A stretch of 36,854 nt of DNA from a bacterium (GCA_020350885.1 CP070727.1:3299667-3336520), one strand, 5' to 3'. Positions 8,086 to 17,839 are shown, numbered from the stretch's first letter. The notes: generated from the letters alone by a model not told the origin. Numbers and translations are program-made.

Positions 8086-11000
8086 ATGAATCGCTGTACG
8101 GGAATAAGACGATCGTTCACTCCGTCACTGTTCTTTATCCGACTGATAACCTTGTCAGTTTTGCTATGTTCGGTTTTGTTTGTCTCACAAGGGCTGGCCC
8201 AGGATAGCACTCGGTTTGATTACAACATTAGACTCAAAACCCATGCATTTGATCCGCTGGACAGTATACCGGCTATCCCGGATGGATTGCGTATTACACA
8301 GCCGGTAACCGGCCCTTCCTATCAAATAATACAGTTTAAAAGACCGCTGACCCGAAAACAGATAATGCTACTCAAAGACGAGTACGGGCTCAAGCTGGAC
8401 AAATATATCTCCGGTTCCGCCTATCTCGAAAAGGTAACCCCGTCATTGCTAGACAGCTTAAGGCAACTGAAGCTGTTCAGATGGAATGGCCTCTATCATC
8501 CGGCTTATAAGGTTGATCCTCATATAGGTCAACGAACCTTTGTAACTGAAGAGAGGATCGCGGATGTTGGATTAACTTTGATAGTTGTTCTTTTTCCCGA
8601 TGCAGACATGGACGTAGCGGTTCAGAAGATAGTGGATCTCGGGTTGACGGTGATGAATAGGTATGATGATTCTGAGCGCGGCGGCCAAAAACGTTTACGA
8701 GTTAAGGCCTCTAATCAAAGTCAAGTCGAGGATATTGCAAGGATAGACGAAGTAGAATGGATTGAAGAACAAGGGGATATTACCGACGACAACGGCACAA
8801 TGTCGCCGATAATCCAGTCAAATAATGTGGCGCTCACACCAATATATGATCAGGGAATTCATGGCGAAGGACAGATAGTTGGATTGATTGACAAATCATT
8901 GGATACGCTTCATTGCTTTTTTAATGATCCTAACAACAACGTGGGTCATGCTCATCGAAAGGTCGTCGGATTCCGACAGGACACTCCGGTAAACTTTAAT
9001 AATCCTGCGGAATGCGGTGCAACTGCAGCAACTGCAACTACGCCTGCAATTCCTTCCGGACATGGTACTCATACGGGGGGAACGTTGGCGGGTCAGACAC
9101 CCGGCGGGGCAAATAACGGCATTGCATTCAATGCGAGAATCACTTTCGGGTATAATGTGGACTTGACGTGGTATTCTGGAACCCACACCTTCTACGAATA
9201 TTTAGTCGCTGCACACGATGATGGAGCACGTATCCATTCCAATAGTTGGAGCGATAAATCGACTTCTGACTATACAATCGAAAGCCGAGATCTAGATAAC
9301 TTTTCTTGGAATAATGAGGATGATCTAGTAGTTGTATCCTCCAGTAATAATAGAGACACCAATGGAGACGGTGTCGCAGATTCGCCTCACGTGCCGCGCC
9401 CGCCGTGGACATCAAAGAATGGTTTATGTGTCGGTGCATCACAACAATTTCCCAATCAGGCTAGTGTGAATAACGGTGGTATGGGACCGACTAATGACGG
9501 CCGACGGAAACCGGAGATCTACGCTCCCGGCGAAGGTATTATATCATCACGGGCTGGAACGAATTGTGGAACTATGGGATGCACCGGCAGCAGTATGGCA
9601 ACGCCCGCTATTGCCGGGGCGGCAGCTTTAACGAGACAATATTTCCTCGAAGGATGGTATCCTTCGGGCACAAAGCAACTGCATAATTCTTTTGTTCCCT
9701 CCGGGGCATTGCTCAAGGCAACTCTTCTAAATGGCACCCGAGATATGAACGGCAACGATGCTTTTGGTGTCGCGGCGCCGTTGAATGGTTATCCCACCGA
9801 TTTGGAGGGTTGGGGACGCCTTGTCCTTGATGATGCCTTGTACTTTCAGGGGGATGGTACGAATTTAACGGTATGGGATATTAGACACGAAAATGGATTG
9901 TATACCGGCGAATCTCATAATTACTCGGTAGAGGTTGTAAATAACGCAACACCTTTGAAAGTTACACTGGTTTGGACCGAACCACCGGGTACGTCAAACG
10001 ACCCCGATCCCGTCGTGAATGATTTGAATTTAGTGGTCGTTGCCCCCAATAATGATACTTATCTGGGCAACTGGTTTGCCGGCGGGCAATCAGCAATCGG
10101 CGGTGTTGCCGATGATGTTAATAATGTCGAACAGGTCCTGTTGAATAATCCAATCGTGGGCGAATATACTATTCAAATTGACGCAGAGGCAGTTAATCAG
10201 GGCAAGCCGGGACAGGGATATGCCGTGGTTGCCACTGCTGACACACCAGAACCGCCAGTACCAACCGGTGATCAGAATACTCTCGTGGTTCGCGTAGGCC
10301 TTTCTGATATCATGGGTGGAGCGTCACCATCATTGACGACTGTCCAGAATGTAATAAACACGGTGGCGACTTATATTAATGATGTCAGTTATGGCGAGGC
10401 CGCGATAGTTCCTGAATATGCTGAAGTGGTTCTTGGCCAACCTAGCACATATTATTACGATCCCAGCCGCAATGTCCTGATAGAGATGACTCAGGACGTG
10501 ATCGATGAATTGATCACCGCCAATCCCAATGTCTTTGATAAAGGGACGCCCGCTACTAATGACGATATTGATCGAATGATGATCGTATTGAATGACCAGA
10601 ATTTTACAGATGATTGGGCAACTACCGGTCCCTGGCCATATGATCTTCCTGGTGGACTCACCCGCCGGATTTCGGTGTCTGTAAATTCGATATACAACGA
10701 TCCCGAGGAACGCTTTGAACATGCTCTGGGGCATCATTTTGGAATGGTCGACTTATATCCGTATCCAGGAGTCACATTTGCCATGCCACATGTCGATGAG
10801 TGGGATAATATGGCCTTTCCGTTAACCGGAAGTGATTGTCTGGCATGGTCGAAAGAACGTGCAACATGGATTTCCGAGCATGGCTCGGCCATCGAATATA
10901 TAGCGCGTCCAGGGGCGGGTGCATCCGTCAACAGAACAATAGGGCTTAATTTCGTTTCATCCCAAAACCAGAATACAAAGGCGATTGCCATTGGGATGAC

Positions 11001-13119
11001 AGAAGACGTTACGGATATCGAGGATGAGGGTGTCTTCTATTTCGTTGAAGCGAGAACCAACAGTGAGGCCGGTCGCCCGGATGAGGTTCTACCTGCGGAG
11101 GGTGTCCTTCTGTATTATGTTCATGAGGACATTCCTCAAGGTTTTGGCCCCGCAATAATAAAGGACAATCAACCAGGCACAGCGACACTGACCGACGCCG
11201 GACTCGATGTAGGTGATTCGTACAGTGTTGCCGGAAGAGGGCTCACGGTAACCGTAAACGCGGGAACAGGCGGTGCCGATCGTGACATCGTAATCGGTTA
11301 TGATCCGCCCGAAACTGATAATGATGTCAATATCACCGTAGGCAGTCCGGCTTACACGTCTCCCGACATCTGGATTGATTCTCAAAAAAACGGCTTCGAT
11401 GAAGATGAGGGTCGCGCGCCGGCGGATCGAGGCGACAATCCTGTAATGGGAGAAGTCAACCGCCTATACTACAGGATATATAATTCGGGTCCAGCAGATG
11501 CTTATGATTTTACGCTCTTCGCCCGAGTGTCAGAACCGTATCATACGGTTGGCGGTGCCGCTGATTTCAACGTATTTGCCGCTGATGTGTATTTTGATCA
11601 ATTTGATCCTACCAACTCACCGATAGTCGACTATGTGGAGTGGACCCCATCAATTGACTACGATCCAAGCACCGGAAATATTGATGCACACTCTTGTGTG
11701 GAAATAACCATTCCGGATGTATTTAATGATGTAAACACCAATAATAACCGCGCACAGCAGAATCTGCAGGAAGTTGCGAGTGTTCATTCAAGCCCGTATA
11801 ATACGGTTACCTATCAGTTTGCCTTTACCAATCCTGAAGACAGCAAGAAACTTTTCTATTTTCGCACTGAGGGTGTTCCGGACGGATGGACCGCTCAATT
11901 AACACCAGCGAAGGCTCATCTCAACGGAAATCAGCATATTGATTGTTCTCTAGCAATAACACCACCTAGTGATGCGCCGGTATGCACTGAGTATAAATTT
12001 GAGGTAACGAGCTGGATGGCAAAAGGGCATACCCTCGTTCCAGTCGGTGGAGGGACGTTTCAGGTGGATCTGCGTAACAACACACAATTGACATTGGGCA
12101 CTCAGTTGCAAGATTGCGATTACACAATTATTCGAAAAATCGGTGCCATGAAATTTAATCCCAATCTCGAAGATATAGAGGAATGTGCAATTCTCGGTTT
12201 GCAGGGATGCACCAATCCACCTCGGCCTTTCGAGGAGATTGTAGTGAGATACGAAGATCCTTCAGGGTATCCGATATATCGTACCGTTGTCACCGATGAG
12301 CTCGGATGCTATAACGATTTCTACGTTGTGGCCGAAGGTGGGGATTGGGGTGTGACGGCTGAGTATTTAGGGAGTGATTGCGATGGTCCCGCTTTGGCCT
12401 ATGTTGATGATATAAATATTCCGTTACCGCAAACGGGTGATCAGGATCATGATGGAAAACCGGATCAGGATGAGCCTCAGGGAGATCATGATCACGACGG
12501 AATACTAGGAATTTATGATACTGACAGTGACAATGATGGTGTTGTGGATGGAGATGAGCCGGACGGGGATCCGGACAGGGATGGACATGAAAACATTGTC
12601 GATCGAGACTCCGATGGTGATGGAACCATAGATGGAGTTGATCCTGAGCCGTATCCTGTTCCTCCCTTTAAAAAATTCGGCGTCAGTCTCCATAGTGGAA
12701 TGGCCTTTCCGGTCTGTGACTTCGCGGACGTTTATGATCCCGGTATCAATTTCCTGATCGATGTCGGTTATTGGTTCTCACCTAGAATAGCAGTGGTCGG
12801 ATTTTTCGGTTACAATGATTTCAAATCAAAAATCGCTGGAATCGAAGATAATTATATGATTAATCTTTCGTTGAATGCGAAGTTATATCAACCATACATG
12901 CTGTTGCCAATGCCGCCATGGTCGTACTATCTAAATGCCGGGCCGGGAGTTTATATCCCGAAAACAGGCGACACGGAGTTGGGTTTTAATGTTGGCGCAG
13001 GAATTAATTATGAGATTAATAACAGCATTTCAATTGAGCTTGGGGGAGATTATCATCAGACGTTTAATAATGATGTGAAATTTATTCATGCACATGGTGG
13101 AGTAATTATCAGGTTTTAG
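8086..13119 (+). CDS. subtilase (S8) / M6-like / TSP3-like / outer-membrane barrel fusion protein
   Basis: The start is ATG 8086, not the in-frame ATG 12 bases earlier, because GGAGG sits 7 bases before 8086. The protein is 1677 aa. Domains in order: signal peptide (about 1-38, ending QGLA); prodomain-like region (about 40-240); S8 subtilase (about 245-590) with D269 (in LIDKSLD), H326 (in GHGTHTGG), N386 and S503 (in GSSMATP); a C-terminal S8 beta-sandwich (about 590-730); an M6 immune-inhibitor-A-like segment (about 735-1090) whose zinc motif reads H879-A-L-G-H883, so the expected catalytic Glu is Ala; beta-rich modules (about 1095-1445); Asp-rich TSP3-like calcium loops (about 1452-1522); and an eight-strand OmpA-like barrel (about 1528-1677) ending in Phe. 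The architecture suggests a protease displayed on the cell surface by its own outer-membrane anchor. The Asp site lacks the usual D-[ST]-G. Confidence 0.92.
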   Translation: MNRCTGIRRSFTPSLFFIRLITLSVLLCSVLFVSQGLAQDSTRFDYNIRLKTHAFDPLDSIPAIPDGLRITQPVTGPSYQIIQFKRPLTRKQIMLLKDEYGLKLDKYISGSAYLEKVTPSLLDSLRQLKLFRWNGLYHPAYKVDPHIGQRTFVTEERIADVGLTLIVVLFPDADMDVAVQKIVDLGLTVMNRYDDSERGGQKRLRVKASNQSQVEDIARIDEVEWIEEQGDITDDNGTMSPIIQSNNVALTPIYDQGIHGEGQIVGLIDKSLDTLHCFFNDPNNNVGHAHRKVVGFRQDTPVNFNNPAECGATAATATTPAIPSGHGTHTGGTLAGQTPGGANNGIAFNARITFGYNVDLTWYSGTHTFYEYLVAAHDDGARIHSNSWSDKSTSDYTIESRDLDNFSWNNEDDLVVVSSSNNRDTNGDGVADSPHVPRPPWTSKNGLCVGASQQFPNQASVNNGGMGPTNDGRRKPEIYAPGEGIISSRAGTNCGTMGCTGSSMATPAIAGAAALTRQYFLEGWYPSGTKQLHNSFVPSGALLKATLLNGTRDMNGNDAFGVAAPLNGYPTDLEGWGRLVLDDALYFQGDGTNLTVWDIRHENGLYTGESHNYSVEVVNNATPLKVTLVWTEPPGTSNDPDPVVNDLNLVVVAPNNDTYLGNWFAGGQSAIGGVADDVNNVEQVLLNNPIVGEYTIQIDAEAVNQGKPGQGYAVVATADTPEPPVPTGDQNTLVVRVGLSDIMGGASPSLTTVQNVINTVATYINDVSYGEAAIVPEYAEVVLGQPSTYYYDPSRNVLIEMTQDVIDELITANPNVFDKGTPATNDDIDRMMIVLNDQNFTDDWATTGPWPYDLPGGLTRRISVSVNSIYNDPEERFEHALGHHFGMVDLYPYPGVTFAMPHVDEWDNMAFPLTGSDCLAWSKERATWISEHGSAIEYIARPGAGASVNRTIGLNFVSSQNQNTKAIAIGMTEDVTDIEDEGVFYFVEARTNSEAGRPDEVLPAEGVLLYYVHEDIPQGFGPAIIKDNQPGTATLTDAGLDVGDSYSVAGRGLTVTVNAGTGGADRDIVIGYDPPETDNDVNITVGSPAYTSPDIWIDSQKNGFDEDEGRAPADRGDNPVMGEVNRLYYRIYNSGPADAYDFTLFARVSEPYHTVGGAADFNVFAADVYFDQFDPTNSPIVDYVEWTPSIDYDPSTGNIDAHSCVEITIPDVFNDVNTNNNRAQQNLQEVASVHSSPYNTVTYQFAFTNPEDSKKLFYFRTEGVPDGWTAQLTPAKAHLNGNQHIDCSLAITPPSDAPVCTEYKFEVTSWMAKGHTLVPVGGGTFQVDLRNNTQLTLGTQLQDCDYTIIRKIGAMKFNPNLEDIEECAILGLQGCTNPPRPFEEIVVRYEDPSGYPIYRTVVTDELGCYNDFYVVAEGGDWGVTAEYLGSDCDGPALAYVDDINIPLPQTGDQDHDGKPDQDEPQGDHDHDGILGIYDTDSDNDGVVDGDEPDGDPDRDGHENIVDRDSDGDGTIDGVDPEPYPVPPFKKFGVSLHSGMAFPVCDFADVYDPGINFLIDVGYWFSPRIAVVGFFGYNDFKSKIAGIEDNYMINLSLNAKLYQPYMLLPMPPWSYYLNAGPGVYIPKTGDTELGFNVGAGINYEINNSISIELGGDYHQTFNNDVKFIHAHGGVIIRF
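12439..12650 (+). repeat. TSP3-like Asp-rich calcium-binding repeats inside the S8 fusion protein
   Basis: The translated stretch is a run of D-x-D-x-D-G loops (for example DHDHDGILG, DTDSDNDGVVDGDE, DRDSDGDGTIDG). This pattern is typical of thrombospondin type 3 or bacterial TSP3 repeats. These repeats act as calcium-stiffened spacers between a surface domain and an OmpA-type or barrel anchor, which is exactly their position here. Confidence 0.85.
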
Positions 13120-13130
13120 AGACAGAACCA

Positions 13131-13796
13131 TTACTTATAGATCTGCTTGATGGCACCCCATGTGCTTGCCTTCGTTCCAATTATGTGACTACAGTTGTGT
13201 CCCAGGTGGGTGGGGCAGAGCGGTGCGCATAGCATTGGGATCCACGGATAGGTATCGAGAGAGTTGACTACTCCATCACAATTCATGTCATAGCAATGGT
13301 AAGGACTTCCGTAATTTTCAACAACTATCATGCTGTCGGAGGTGGTCACATAGCAATCGTAATCCAGATCGAGAGTGTGTATCGGCACTTCGATTTGATA
13401 AAACGGTGTCGGATCGCCGATCATGTGAAGGCTGATGGTTGCGTTCTCGCAACAACCGGAAGCCTGAAATGCCCAGCAGTACTCTCTGCCGCACCCCTGG
13501 ACGGAGTGGCACTCTTCCGTGACAAGATACGATGCTTTTACGGATGAGTCATGCAAGAGAAGAAGCTCTCCGGGACATTCTATCGAAAGATACACCTCTT
13601 CGGGAGGAGCGAGCAGAGGCTGCCCGTCGTAGCTGATGCAAAAACAGAACGAAATATCCCCGGAGGGACAGAGAACGTAGCAGGACCGCTCGGGACAGAC
13701 TGTAAATAGCTCTGGATCATAGGCCTGAGCCAAAGCATAGCTGCAGCAGGTGATCAACACGAAGACCGTCAGCAAGAGTGATTTAGTGGTTCCCAT
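13131..13796 (-). CDS. Cys-rich secreted protein with dockerin-like EF-hand pair and C-terminal STWGAIK tail
   Basis: The 221-aa protein has a signal peptide (1-25, ending ALAQA) and a cysteine-rich body (about 17 Cys in the mature chain, probably disulphide-bonded). Two dockerin-type calcium loops follow: D143-x-D145-x-D147-x-x-V-x-x-x-D154, and D170-x-N-x-D174-G-x-V-x-x-x-D181. In known dockerins such paired loops bind cohesin modules or simply calcium; no cohesin is visible in the window. The last 11 residues are STWGAIKQIYK. A similar tail ends three other exported proteins in this window, so I infer a shared sorting or anchoring signal. The start is fixed by AAGGAGG 6 bases before ATG 13796. 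The gene is convergent with the S8 fusion gene (11 bases between stops). Confidence 0.85.
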   Translation of the reverse strand: MGTTKSLLLTVFVLITCCSYALAQAYDPELFTVCPERSCYVLCPSGDISFCFCISYDGQPLLAPPEEVYLSIECPGELLLLHDSSVKASYLVTEECHSVQGCGREYCWAFQASGCCENATISLHMIGDPTPFYQIEVPIHTLDLDYDCYVTTSDSMIVVENYGSPYHCYDMNCDGVVNSLDTYPWIPMLCAPLCPTHLGHNCSHIIGTKASTWGAIKQIYK

Positions 13797-14014
13797 TGTC
13801 CACCTCCTTGGAATTCATGGGATCGGGTTTGTGTGCTTCATCTTTTGTCGAAGCCACATGCAGGCAAAAAAGGAAAATCCTCCTCTATGCCTGTCATTCA
13901 GAGATAGGATGTTATCCGCTTATCCAGAGTGTAAAAGTTCCCTATCACTGGCAAACTGTACCAAAGGAACGCTGTTTTGTAAAGTAGTTATTGCTGAAAA
14001 TTCGGGAAATTCGA

Positions 14015-17000
14015 CTAGACCTGTTTTAAGATGCATTTAATCACAACGATAGTCATGTCATCGCGTAGTTTCGCGCCGCCATAAAAGCTTTTTACATCGT
14101 TAATGATAGCATCCTTAATGTCTTTGGCTGCAAGATTGTCAGTGTCCATGCTATGTAACAGGTCCTGCAACTTCTCAGTCTCGTAAAATTCGTCTATTAT
14201 TGACCATGCCTCCGAGATTCCGTCGGTATACATGATTATTACGTCTCCATGTTCCAGATTGATAGTATTTTCTTGATAGGTACTGTTCTCAAAGGCACCT
14301 AATGGAAACACATTGCCCGAGGTCTGCAGGCTTATAGTGGAACTTCCTCTTTTCAGTAATGGTTCATTGAAAGCTGCCAGCGAGAAGGTGAGTTCTCGCG
14401 ATTTGATATCCAATGATGCGAGGCATAGAGCTGTGTACATGATTTTGTCCGTTTTTAAATATAATGAATGATTCAAACGGGTCATGATATCCTTGATTGA
14501 TCGCAATTCGTCGGCTTTCGACCAAACCATTCCATTAGACATAACTGCTATCATCGCCGCTTTCATTGCTTTTCCGGATACATCACCGACCACGATGCCA
14601 AACCTTGTTTTCTCTTTGTTCAGCCATATGTAGTCGTAAAAATCTCCCCCGACAGTATTGGCCGGGATACACGTGCCTGAAATTTCGAATCCCTGAATGT
14701 CCGGATCGGACCGCGGCATGATGGCCATTTGCGCATCATGTGCAGTCTGGAGTTCTGTTTTCATACGAGCATTTCGCAAGCCATACCGGTACGCTATAAG
14801 TGCTAATAGCAGTAGCACCAGGAATACCAGTGTCCTGAACCACCACGTCACCCAGAAAGGAGGTGTAATCGTTATATTTATCGATGTGCCCTCTTCATTC
14901 CAAATGCCATCGTTGTTTGATCCCTTTACCCTGAAAACGTACTTCCCGGGGGAAAGGGTCGTGTAGCTCACGAAGCGTTTTGTTGCATCTGTATTGATCC
15001 AATCGGCATCTAAACCATCCATTTTGTAAGCGTATCTGTTCTTATCGGGAACAGAGAAATCAAGAGCGGCGAATTCAAAGGAGAATACATAATCTTTATA
15101 GGAAAGTACTAATTCATTAATTTTATATATAGGCACATCGAATTTCACCTCTCTGTTCAGCTTCTGAAAGGATGTAATTACTATAGGTGGGATGTGAGGA
15201 TTATCTTTAATATCATCGGGGTAAAATGCATTGAAACCTCTGATTCCCCCGAAAAACATCTCTCCGCTTTTACTTTTATAAAATGCATTTCCATTGAATT
15301 CGTTGCTCTGAAGACCGTCTTTTACATTGTAATTTTTGAATGTTTCCGTCCGTGGATCGAATCTGGACAGCCCACTATTTGTGCTCAGCCATAGATAACC
15401 ATGGTCATCTTCCAGTATCCCATACACCGCATCGCTCGGTAGCCCATCGTCCAAAATATATCTGGTAAACGTTCCATTATCTCGATTATACCTGTTAAGG
15501 CCGCCACCCCATGTACAGATCCATATTGCGCCTGATCTGTCTTCAAAAATAGAGAGTATATGATCGCTGCTCAGGCTATGAGGATCGCTTGGATCGGCCC
15601 TCAAATGGGTAAACCTCTCATTGTCCCTGTCGAATATGTTGATGCCTCCACCCTGGGTGCCGACCCACAATTTGCCCTCGCTGTCTTCATAGACGACTCT
15701 GGCAAAATCACTGCTCAAACTGTTTGGATCGTTTGGATCGGCTCTGTATCGAGTGAATTTTTCGGTTTTTCTATCGAATGTATTGAGTCCTCCTCCGTTC
15801 GTGCCGACCCAGAGTGTGCCTGATCGATCCTCGAATACCCATCTGACTTCTTGATGGCTCAAGCTGTTGGGATCGTTCGGATCGTTCTGATACGATGTAA
15901 ATCTACCGGTTTTCCTATCGAATTTATTGAGCCCGCCACCGTGAGTTCCAATCCAGAACACACCGGACCGATCGACATGGATTACCCTGGCAATATTGTT
16001 ACTCAAGCTGTTCGGATCGTCTGGATCGTGCATGTAAAACGTAAACTGATTCTTTTGTCTGTCGAATCTGTTGAGTCCACCGCCGTGAGTGCCGATCCAG
16101 AGTATTCCGTCCTCGTCTTCGTAGAACGACCAGACAAGATCGGCGTTCAAGCTATTTGGATTGTTCGGGTCATGTCTATACAGGAGGAATCTCTTCTTCT
16201 TTCTATCATATTTAGAGATCCCGCCGCCATATGTGCCAATCCAAAGCACGCCCGCACAATCCTCATAGATCGAATATATTTCATCGTAACTTAGACTATG
16301 GGGATCATTTGGATCGTATCGGTAATGTTCGAATGTTCCATTTTCCCTGTTGAATATGTTGATGCCGCCCCCATTGGTTCCTATCCAAAGGATTCCTGAC
16401 CGATCTTCATAGATCGCAAAGATTTCATCGTGGCTTATACTGCGTACGTCATTCGGATCATGCCGGTAGCGAATGAATCGCTTGCTTTCTCTATCGAATG
16501 CATTGAGTCCTCCGCCATTGGTACCAATCCAAAGTGTGCCAGATGCGTCCTCATAGATAGCTCTTACCGAGTTATGACCGAGGCTGTTAGGATCGTCGTT
16601 ATTTGCCTGGTAACGTGTGAATGTTCCTTCTTTCTTACTATACCTGTTGAGACCGCCACCATCGGTACCAATCCATAGAACTCCAGATCTATCCTCGTAG
16701 ATCGACCGTATGGAGTTGTGACTCAAACTGCCGGGATCGTGGGGATCATTAAAGTATTGTGTCCATTGTTCGGTTTCTCGATCGAATCGATTCAACCCAT
16801 AATCCGTTCCGATCCACAGCGCACCCGATCGAACTTCAAAAATAGCCCTTACAATGTTATTGCTCAAGGAGTTGGGGTTATCTCGATCCGCAAAGTAGTG
16901 AGTGAACTCCTCTTTTTCGAGATCATATTTGTTGAGCCCCTCATTGAACGTACCGATCCACAGTATCCCCGAGCTGTCCCTCAGAAGTGACAGAATCCAG

Positions 17001-17311
17001 GTGTGGCTCAAGCTGTTCGGGTTGTTGGGATCGTGCCGCAAAATCGTGAATGTGTGTCCATCATATTTGTTCAATCCGTCCTCTGTGGCAAACCACATGA
17101 ATCCCATTTCATCCTGGACTATGGAAAGGACTGAGCTCTGAGATAAGCCGTGCTCGAGAGAGAGGGTCTCGAATTCAATCACGTCGGCTTGGGAAGAAGC
17201 GGAGGCGGACAGTACTAGGTTACTCAACAGAATACAAATGAAGATCGTGCCACATACTTTTGTATAAGCATACAAGCACCTGAAATTCGTTAGAGACCGG
17301 TATCTATTCAT
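14015..17311 (-). CDS. two-component-propeller / Y_Y_Y / SpoIIE (PP2C) membrane receptor phosphatase
   Basis: The 1098-aa protein has an N-terminal hydrophobic signal (about residues 20-42). Fourteen Reg_prop-type repeats follow (about 50-700), each with a G-x-[LF]-W-[IV]-G-T-x-G-G-[GL] core; fourteen is the number needed for two seven-bladed propellers. Next come a Y_Y_Y Ig-like domain (about 715-810), one membrane helix (about 817-840) and a SpoIIE/RsbU serine phosphatase domain (about 855-1095). Metal-binding motifs are intact: GGDFYD (about 887), GDVSGK (about 907), DGISEA (about 1028) and RDDMT (about 1082). In HTCS-type receptors the periplasmic propellers sense polysaccharide fragments. 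Here the output should be dephosphorylation of an anti-sigma-antagonist rather than a histidine kinase. No STAS or anti-sigma gene is adjacent. No clear ribosome site precedes the ATG, so translation may be leaderless. Confidence 0.93.
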   Translation of the reverse strand: MNRYRSLTNFRCLYAYTKVCGTIFICILLSNLVLSASASSQADVIEFETLSLEHGLSQSSVLSIVQDEMGFMWFATEDGLNKYDGHTFTILRHDPNNPNSLSHTWILSLLRDSSGILWIGTFNEGLNKYDLEKEEFTHYFADRDNPNSLSNNIVRAIFEVRSGALWIGTDYGLNRFDRETEQWTQYFNDPHDPGSLSHNSIRSIYEDRSGVLWIGTDGGGLNRYSKKEGTFTRYQANNDDPNSLGHNSVRAIYEDASGTLWIGTNGGGLNAFDRESKRFIRYRHDPNDVRSISHDEIFAIYEDRSGILWIGTNGGGINIFNRENGTFEHYRYDPNDPHSLSYDEIYSIYEDCAGVLWIGTYGGGISKYDRKKKRFLLYRHDPNNPNSLNADLVWSFYEDEDGILWIGTHGGGLNRFDRQKNQFTFYMHDPDDPNSLSNNIARVIHVDRSGVFWIGTHGGGLNKFDRKTGRFTSYQNDPNDPNSLSHQEVRWVFEDRSGTLWVGTNGGGLNTFDRKTEKFTRYRADPNDPNSLSSDFARVVYEDSEGKLWVGTQGGGINIFDRDNERFTHLRADPSDPHSLSSDHILSIFEDRSGAIWICTWGGGLNRYNRDNGTFTRYILDDGLPSDAVYGILEDDHGYLWLSTNSGLSRFDPRTETFKNYNVKDGLQSNEFNGNAFYKSKSGEMFFGGIRGFNAFYPDDIKDNPHIPPIVITSFQKLNREVKFDVPIYKINELVLSYKDYVFSFEFAALDFSVPDKNRYAYKMDGLDADWINTDATKRFVSYTTLSPGKYVFRVKGSNNDGIWNEEGTSINITITPPFWVTWWFRTLVFLVLLLLALIAYRYGLRNARMKTELQTAHDAQMAIMPRSDPDIQGFEISGTCIPANTVGGDFYDYIWLNKEKTRFGIVVGDVSGKAMKAAMIAVMSNGMVWSKADELRSIKDIMTRLNHSLYLKTDKIMYTALCLASLDIKSRELTFSLAAFNEPLLKRGSSTISLQTSGNVFPLGAFENSTYQENTINLEHGDVIIMYTDGISEAWSIIDEFYETEKLQDLLHSMDTDNLAAKDIKDAIINDVKSFYGGAKLRDDMTIVVIKCILKQV
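15230..17160 (-). repeat. about 144-bp tandem coding repeats (propeller blades)
   Basis: The propeller part of the SpoIIE receptor gene repeats with a period of about 48 codons. Each unit carries DPN-DP-NSLS, then a YEDRSG-like segment, then the WIGT-x-GGG core and a R-[FY] end. The inner units (about the third to twelfth) are the most alike, also at the DNA level, which suggests expansion by duplication within the gene. Confidence 0.85.
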
Positions 17312-17570
17312 AACGATTCTTATGGAGATTGATGCATAGATAATGAAGCAGCTTCTTCTATAGTTCCCATAAGTTGTTAAGCATTACAATTTAAGAAATC
17401 TTATTTATATAATACGTGCCGATGACCGCATACTCCAAGAAAAATATTAATTTTGAATAATTCCTATATCTGCAATGCTGGCACTTGACAAAGGTTTTAG
17501 GCTGGTTTAGCCTCAAATCCACCGGCAAGAGATGGATCTCTATTTATTCCAAGGGGGAGGAGGTAAGCCC

Positions 17571-17753
17571 ATGAAAGCTTTGAGTATGGTGGCTGCTGCC
17601 GTGGCCGTCGTAACTTTCATTCTGTCCGTCATCTTGAGAATCGTTAATGCCGATCTCGTTGCAGGAACGACTTCGGTGACGTTCTGGCGGGTCACCGTAG
17701 CGTTGCTGCTTTTTTCAATAGTCGGTTTTCTCCATAGCCGTAGGACCGAGTAG
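17571..17753 (+). CDS. small two-helix membrane protein (60 aa)
   Basis: A very strong GGGAGGAGG site lies 7 bases before ATG 17571, which makes this the start rather than the ATG at 17532. The peptide has two hydrophobic spans (about 6-26 and 37-54) and a basic end (HSRRTE). I recognise no family. It stands alone: the gene upstream is divergent, and a GC-rich hairpin follows 17 bases after the stop. Confidence 0.7.
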   Translation: MKALSMVAAAVAVVTFILSVILRIVNADLVAGTTSVTFWRVTVALLLFSIVGFLHSRRTE

Positions 17754-17770
17754 CGGCTCCAAGGATTATG

Positions 17771-17806
17771 GGAGGGCGGGCAATACGGTTATCGGCTTCG
17801 CCCTCC
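17771..17806 (+). terminator. hairpin, possible terminator, after the small membrane protein gene
   Basis: An 8-bp perfect stem (GGAGGGCG at 17771-17778 with CGCCCTCC at 17799-17806) encloses a 20-base loop. There is no T-run afterwards, so an intrinsic terminator is plausible but not typical. Confidence 0.45.
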
Positions 17807-17839
17807 TCAACTTAACTGTGACTGAAGAGTGCCTTACTG

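Noticed and set aside
17480..17511. sigma-54-like or sigma-70-like promoter before the 60-aa membrane protein
   Set aside because: TGGCAC is present but the -12 TTGC element is missing. TTGACA (17485-17490) lacks a good -10 box at proper spacing.
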